From positions 124,001-188,000 of the forward strand of contig NZ_JBHUQE010000003.1 of the NCBI RefSeq assembly GCF_042687825.1: a DNA stretch of 64,000 bases. The letters run 5' to 3'. Within the stretch, counting starts at the first letter, position 1, and every line of letters starts with the position of its first letter. This document shows, in pieces, positions 61,067-64,000 of this stretch. The DNA comes from Sedimentitalea sp042687825. GTDB lineage: Bacteria > Pseudomonadota > Alphaproteobacteria > Rhodobacterales > Rhodobacteraceae. A program made the translations under genes and the position numbers. The notes below the pieces were generated by a model. That model did no database searches and was not told the DNA's origin. It saw nothing but the letters and a program-made list of their open reading frames with translations.

Positions 61067-61107
61067 CATGTCAAGTCCCGATACGAATCTCCGGGGGCTT
61101 GAACTTT

Positions 61108-61122
61108 GTTCACCTATTGTTC
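61108..61122 (+). promoter_or_regulatory. Alphaproteobacterial LexA (SOS) box
   Basis: GTTCACCTATTGTTC matches GTTC-N7-GTTC exactly. It lies between TTGAAC (61099-61104, -35-like) and CATGAT (61122-61127, -10-like), 11 bases before the mmcB ATG, so bound LexA would block transcription. Confidence 0.8.
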
Positions 61123-61133
61123 ATGATTTGCCC

Positions 61134-61604
61134 ATGAGCGAACGCAATCAGGACAGTTTCAAGCCGGGCCAGCTGTTGGCGCGCGGTGTCTGCCGTCTGC
61201 TGCGCGGGCATGGCTATGTGTCGGTCGAGGAATTCGTGCCCAGCCGGGGGCTGCGCGTCGACGTGATGGGGCTGGGACCCAAGGGTGAGCTATGGGTGAT
61301 CGAATGCAAGTCCAGCCGCGCCGATTTTCAGGCGGACAGCAAATGGCAGGACTATCTGGCGTGGTGCGACCGCTATTTCTGGGCCGTGGATCAGGACTTT
61401 CCCAACGAACTGCTGCCATCGGATACCGGGCTGATGATTGCCGATGCCTATGACGCCGAGATCGTCCGCATGGCGCCCGAGGACAAGCTGGCACCGGCGC
61501 GGCGCAAGGTGCTGATCCAGAAATTCGCCACCCATGCCGCGCGGCGTCTGCACGGTCTGCGCGACCCCGGATCCGCGGCGTTTACCCTGTCTGGCAGTCG
61601 CTGA
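61134..61604 (+). CDS. mmcB: MmcB family DNA repair protein
   Basis: 156 aa. DSFKPGQLLARGVCRLLRGH, GLRVDVMGLGPKGELWVIEC, KSSRADFQADSKWQDYLAWC. The (E)-x-x-x-D ... ECKSS pattern is a PD-(D/E)XK nuclease-like core, as expected for MmcB, involved in mitomycin C resistance in Caulobacter. The start at 61134 is preferred because the SOS box and promoter lie between it and the possible ATG at 61068. Confidence 0.85.
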   Translation: MSERNQDSFKPGQLLARGVCRLLRGHGYVSVEEFVPSRGLRVDVMGLGPKGELWVIECKSSRADFQADSKWQDYLAWCDRYFWAVDQDFPNELLPSDTGLMIADAYDAEIVRMAPEDKLAPARRKVLIQKFATHAARRLHGLRDPGSAAFTLSGSR

Positions 61605-61622
61605 CGCAAGAGCAGCGAGCCC

Positions 61623-61829
61623 TCAGCGCTTGGCCGCGCCCTTCTGGGTCAGAACCCGGGCCTGGGCCGCGGCAACGCGCAGTTCCTCGGCGATCTCGTC
61701 TGCCTCTTCGGGGTCGAAATCCATCGGAACCTCGACGCCCTTGGACTCGACGAAAATCCGAACCATGCCGGCATCCGTCGGGCCGATCTGCAGATTGGCC
61801 TCGATGTCCCTTTCGGTGTTGATCCCCAT
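61623..61829 (-). CDS. DUF6324-like small protein
   Basis: 68 aa (MGINTERDIEANLQIGPTDA, then a run of acidic residues, DFDPEEADEIAEELRVAA). GGAGAAG precedes the ATG. It matches short conserved Rhodobacterales proteins, which I recall as DUF6324, without known function. Convergent with mmcB. Confidence 0.7.
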   Translation of the reverse strand: MGINTERDIEANLQIGPTDAGMVRIFVESKGVEVPMDFDPEEADEIAEELRVAAAQARVLTQKGAAKR

Positions 61830-61907
61830 GGTGCTTCTCCGTGATTGCGCCACTCTGCTAGCTTGGCGGTGACCGAGAATCAAGCGCTCCGGCGGAAAGG
61901 AGTCTGG

Positions 61908-62399
61908 ATGGGCAATGTGGACCTGCGTCGCTTTGAGGCGGCGGATCGCCCCTGGCTGGTGCAACAACACCGCGAGATCTATGCCCGTGACGACGGTTTC
62001 GACGAGACCTTCGCGGAACTCGTCGATGATATTCTGACCGATTTCGTCGCCTGCCACGACCCGGACCGCGAGCGTGGCTGGATCGTCCAGCAGGGCGGTG
62101 ACCGGTTGGGCAGCATCTTTTGCGTTGACGCCGGCGAGGATGGGGCGAAAATCGCCAAGCTGCGCCTGTTCCTGCTGCTGCCGCGCGTGCGGGGGCTGGG
62201 ATTGGGCAGGCGCATGTTGCGCAGTTCCATGCAGTTCGCCCGCCAGGCCGGCTATACCGGAATGCGGCTTTGGACCCATGAAAGCCACCGGGCCGCCTGT
62301 GCGCTTTATGCCGCCAGTGGCTGGCAATTGCAGTGCAGCCGTCCGGTGCATTCTTTTGGTGTCGATCTGGTCGAACAAAGCTGGCGGATTGACCTATAA
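61908..62399 (+). CDS. GNAT family N-acetyltransferase
   Basis: 163 aa. LFLLLPRVRGLGLGRRMLRS contains the acetyl-CoA-binding R/QxxGxG/A motif, followed by GYTGMRLWTHESHRAACALY and AASGWQLQCS, the usual GNAT end. Acceptor substrate unknown. The start at 61908 follows GGAAAGGAG. Confidence 0.85.
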   Translation: MGNVDLRRFEAADRPWLVQQHREIYARDDGFDETFAELVDDILTDFVACHDPDRERGWIVQQGGDRLGSIFCVDAGEDGAKIAKLRLFLLLPRVRGLGLGRRMLRSSMQFARQAGYTGMRLWTHESHRAACALYAASGWQLQCSRPVHSFGVDLVEQSWRIDL

Positions 62400-62443
62400 G
62401 ACGCTTGCATTCAGTATGCGTGTTGTCTAAATCGCGCCTGTGT

Positions 62444-62520
62444 GCCGCCTTAGCTCAGTTGGTTAGAGCGCCTGATTGTGGATCAGGAGGTCCCTGGTTC
62501 GAGCCCAGGAGGTGGTACCA
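62444..62520 (+). tRNA. tRNA-His (GTG anticodon)
   Basis: 77 bases with a full cloverleaf: acceptor GCCGCCT pairing with AGGTGGT, D-arm GCTC/GAGC, anticodon stem CCTGA/TCAGG with loop TTGTGGA (anticodon GTG, 62478-62480), T-arm CCTGG/CCAGG, and an encoded CCA. The base before position 1 is T, so the usual extra G-1 is not encoded, and the discriminator is A73, as known for many alphaproteobacteria. Confidence 0.95.
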
Positions 62521-62621
62521 CCCCTCAATCCACAGACTGTTCCGTCATTGCCGGTCCAGCGCGGCCTGTTCAACGGTGTTCCTTGTGACGGTCCCCGATC
62601 GCGCGACGCGCGCGGGTGCGA

Positions 62622-64000
62622 TCAGTACGAGATGGGGCTGCCGTCCCGGCATCCCGGCGAACTGCCGAATTGCGGACAATAGTTTGGCGGGTTCTTGAAG
62701 ATCGTCTGCCCGGATTGCGACTTTTTCGTTTTGGGCGCGGTTTTTGCGACCGGGGCTCTTGCTGTCGGGGCCGCGACGGTCGGTTGTCGCTTTTTAGCTG
62801 GCGGGCGCGGTTTCGCCGCCGGTTTGCGCACCACCGCCACGGCCGGACATTTGATATCGTCGATCACAACCAGCCGGTCGATCACATCCGCCATGTCGGC
62901 GACCGAACTGTTCTTGTCGACCTTCAGCGGCACCTTGGCGCGGGCCGACAGCGTGCGCAGGCCGGCCGCCGTCTGGCGCCCATATATGCCGTCCAGGCGT
63001 CCGGGGTAGCAATTGCGCCCTTTCAGCAACCTCTGGATTTCCAGCAATGCTTGCTTGCGGGTCATTTCCGGTTCCGGGGTCGGCGGGACACGCAAGGACG
63101 GTGCCGTCGCCGCCGGCTGATCCAGCGCAGCCAACTGTTGCGGCTGCAGTGCCGGCTGCGGACGGGCCGTTAGCGGCGCGCTGCTGGACCGCGGCTCTGA
63201 CGCGGCAGCGGCCGCCACTGCCGCCAGCCGGTCGCGGTTGCGTCGGGCCAGCACATAGAGCGTGTGACCGGAATGAGGCTGGTACTTGGTCAGAAACTCC
63301 TCCCAGGCCGTGGCCGTGTCCGAGATTTCCGCCGTGGCGAAATCGATGAGCAACGCGTTTTCATCCAGCGCCGCCGATGCGGGCGCCGTCGGTTTCGATT
63401 GCGCTGGTGCCTGGCTGTTCCTGTTCAGAATGTACTGGCTGCCGCCCAGCGAGGAATAGACAAAGGGCGCCGATCCGGGCACCGATTTGCGCAATTCGTC
63501 GCGTACTTGCCCCAGCAGCAGCCGGATATCCGCCGGCGGTCCGGACAGGGCGTTCAGAAAAGCCTTGGTAAAGGGCGAGTTTTCGCCCTCCAGACCGTCC
63601 GGCGTGACCTCGCCCGCCGCCGCGGCATAGGCGATCAGCGTGTCGGCCCCGGCATTGTTGACGATCGCCAGGCCGCGCCCGACATTGCGGCCCTTTTTCT
63701 CGCGCTGCATGCGCGTAATAAACGGGTTGTCGCGGCAGGCATCCAGCACGATCATCTTCATGCGCTTAGCCCCTGACAACTGCGCCAGAACATCCTGCAT
63801 CTCGATCATCTCGAGCCGGGCATCGCGTTCGTCCGCGATGCGGGCATCCACCGGGATCAGATAGTTGCGTCCGGCGATCTCCATGCCATGCCCGGCATAA
63901 TAGACCATCGCGACATCGGCCTGGTCGGCGCGATCGCGAAAGCCGCGCAACGTGGTCAGCATCTGGGCTCGGTTCATGTTGCCGGCGACGGTCACCTCGA
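62622..64000 (-). CDS. Caspase-like (C14) peptidase with peptidoglycan-binding-like domain, N-terminus outside window
   Basis: At least 459 codons; the frame is open to base 64000, so the N-terminus is missing. The caspase dyad is visible: His in VAMVYYAGHGMEIAGRNYLI and Cys in MIVLDACRDNPF. Then comes SPFTKAFLNALSGP, a Pro/Ser-rich linker, and a PG_binding_1-like domain (TRKQALLEIQRLLKGRNCYP; GRLDGIYGRQTAAGLRTLSA). A Lys/Pro-rich tail (AKPRPPAKKRQPTVAAPTAR) precedes the end. It is close to bacterial metacaspase-like proteins. Stop at 62622 is about 100 bases from tRNA-His. Confidence 0.85.
   Translation of the reverse strand, partial: EVTVAGNMNRAQMLTTLRGFRDRADQADVAMVYYAGHGMEIAGRNYLIPVDARIADERDARLEMIEMQDVLAQLSGAKRMKMIVLDACRDNPFITRMQREKKGRNVGRGLAIVNNAGADTLIAYAAAAGEVTPDGLEGENSPFTKAFLNALSGPPADIRLLLGQVRDELRKSVPGSAPFVYSSLGGSQYILNRNSQAPAQSKPTAPASAALDENALLIDFATAEISDTATAWEEFLTKYQPHSGHTLYVLARRNRDRLAAVAAAAASEPRSSSAPLTARPQPALQPQQLAALDQPAATAPSLRVPPTPEPEMTRKQALLEIQRLLKGRNCYPGRLDGIYGRQTAAGLRTLSARAKVPLKVDKNSSVADMADVIDRLVVIDDIKCPAVAVVRKPAAKPRPPAKKRQPTVAAPTARAPVAKTAPKTKKSQSGQTIFKNPPNYCPQFGSSPGCRDGSPISY

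Noticed and set aside
61068..61133. ATG at 61068 as the start of mmcB.
   Set aside because: The LexA box and the -35/-10-like elements would lie inside the gene. The ATG at 61134 fits both promoter position and family N-terminus.

Overview
The window is GC-rich, densely coded DNA from an alphaproteobacterium, most likely the order Rhodobacterales. The lineage signals are an SOS box of the GTTC-N7-GTTC type before mmcB, a histidine tRNA without the usual extra 5' G and with A73, an FnrL-type box before ubiTUV, a DUF3572 gene, and an nrdR-rib-nusB order familiar in this group. No rRNA genes, CRISPR array or intact prophage were seen.

Region by region. 1-2.9 kb: a partial HAD phosphatase and a secreted arylsulfatase, bordered by gene debris (a cyclase-type TPR tail and half of an IS21 istB). 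2.9-9.4 kb: an ECF sigma factor operon with a heavy-metal-sensor-like protein, an EF-hand protein, DUF983, Nudix, EamA, fatty acid desaturase, DUF2061 and an XRE regulator. 9.4-14.3 kb: a mercury operon remnant (merP, merF, start of merA) cut by an IS200 relic, the queCDEF queuosine operon with a candidate preQ1 riboswitch, then a broken ISL3 transposase joined to the other half of an istB. 14.3-20.8 kb: PleD-like diguanylate cyclase, DUF3572, a HAD phosphatase, an MttB-family methyltransferase and a DUF4153 membrane protein. 20.8-22.5 kb: an H-NOX sensor overlapping a diguanylate cyclase with an HNOBA-like domain.

22.9-38.9 kb is the most interesting part: ten genes on one strand, overlapping or separated by 14 bases at most. 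They encode a SrfB-type actin-fold ATPase, a SrfC-type dynamin-like GTPase, three single-pass proteins linking cytosolic domains to a periplasmic trypsin-like protease, a DUF2135-like sandwich or Sel1-like repeats, a membrane-anchored Cys-rich protein, a secreted SH3b-VWA protein, a MacB/Lol-like ABC pair, and a secreted FGE-fold protein without the catalytic cysteines. Together they look like a trans-envelope NTPase machine of unknown purpose.

39-50 kb: a peptidoglycan-binding protein, a SHOCT lipoprotein, a glutathione transferase, a molybdenum hydroxylase with a MoaD-like protein, three tandem copies of an uncharacterised secreted family, YjbQ, and ubiTUV for O2-independent ubiquinone synthesis behind an FnrL-like box. 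50-59.5 kb: nrdR-ribD, then ribE-ribBA-ribH-nusB, with a capsule export block (kpsS, wza-like, kpsC) lying between them on the opposite strand. 59.5-64 kb: a small membrane protein, an ArsR/SRPBCC pair, LexA-controlled mmcB, a DUF6324-like protein, a GNAT acetyltransferase, tRNA-His, and a caspase-like peptidase that runs off the window end.
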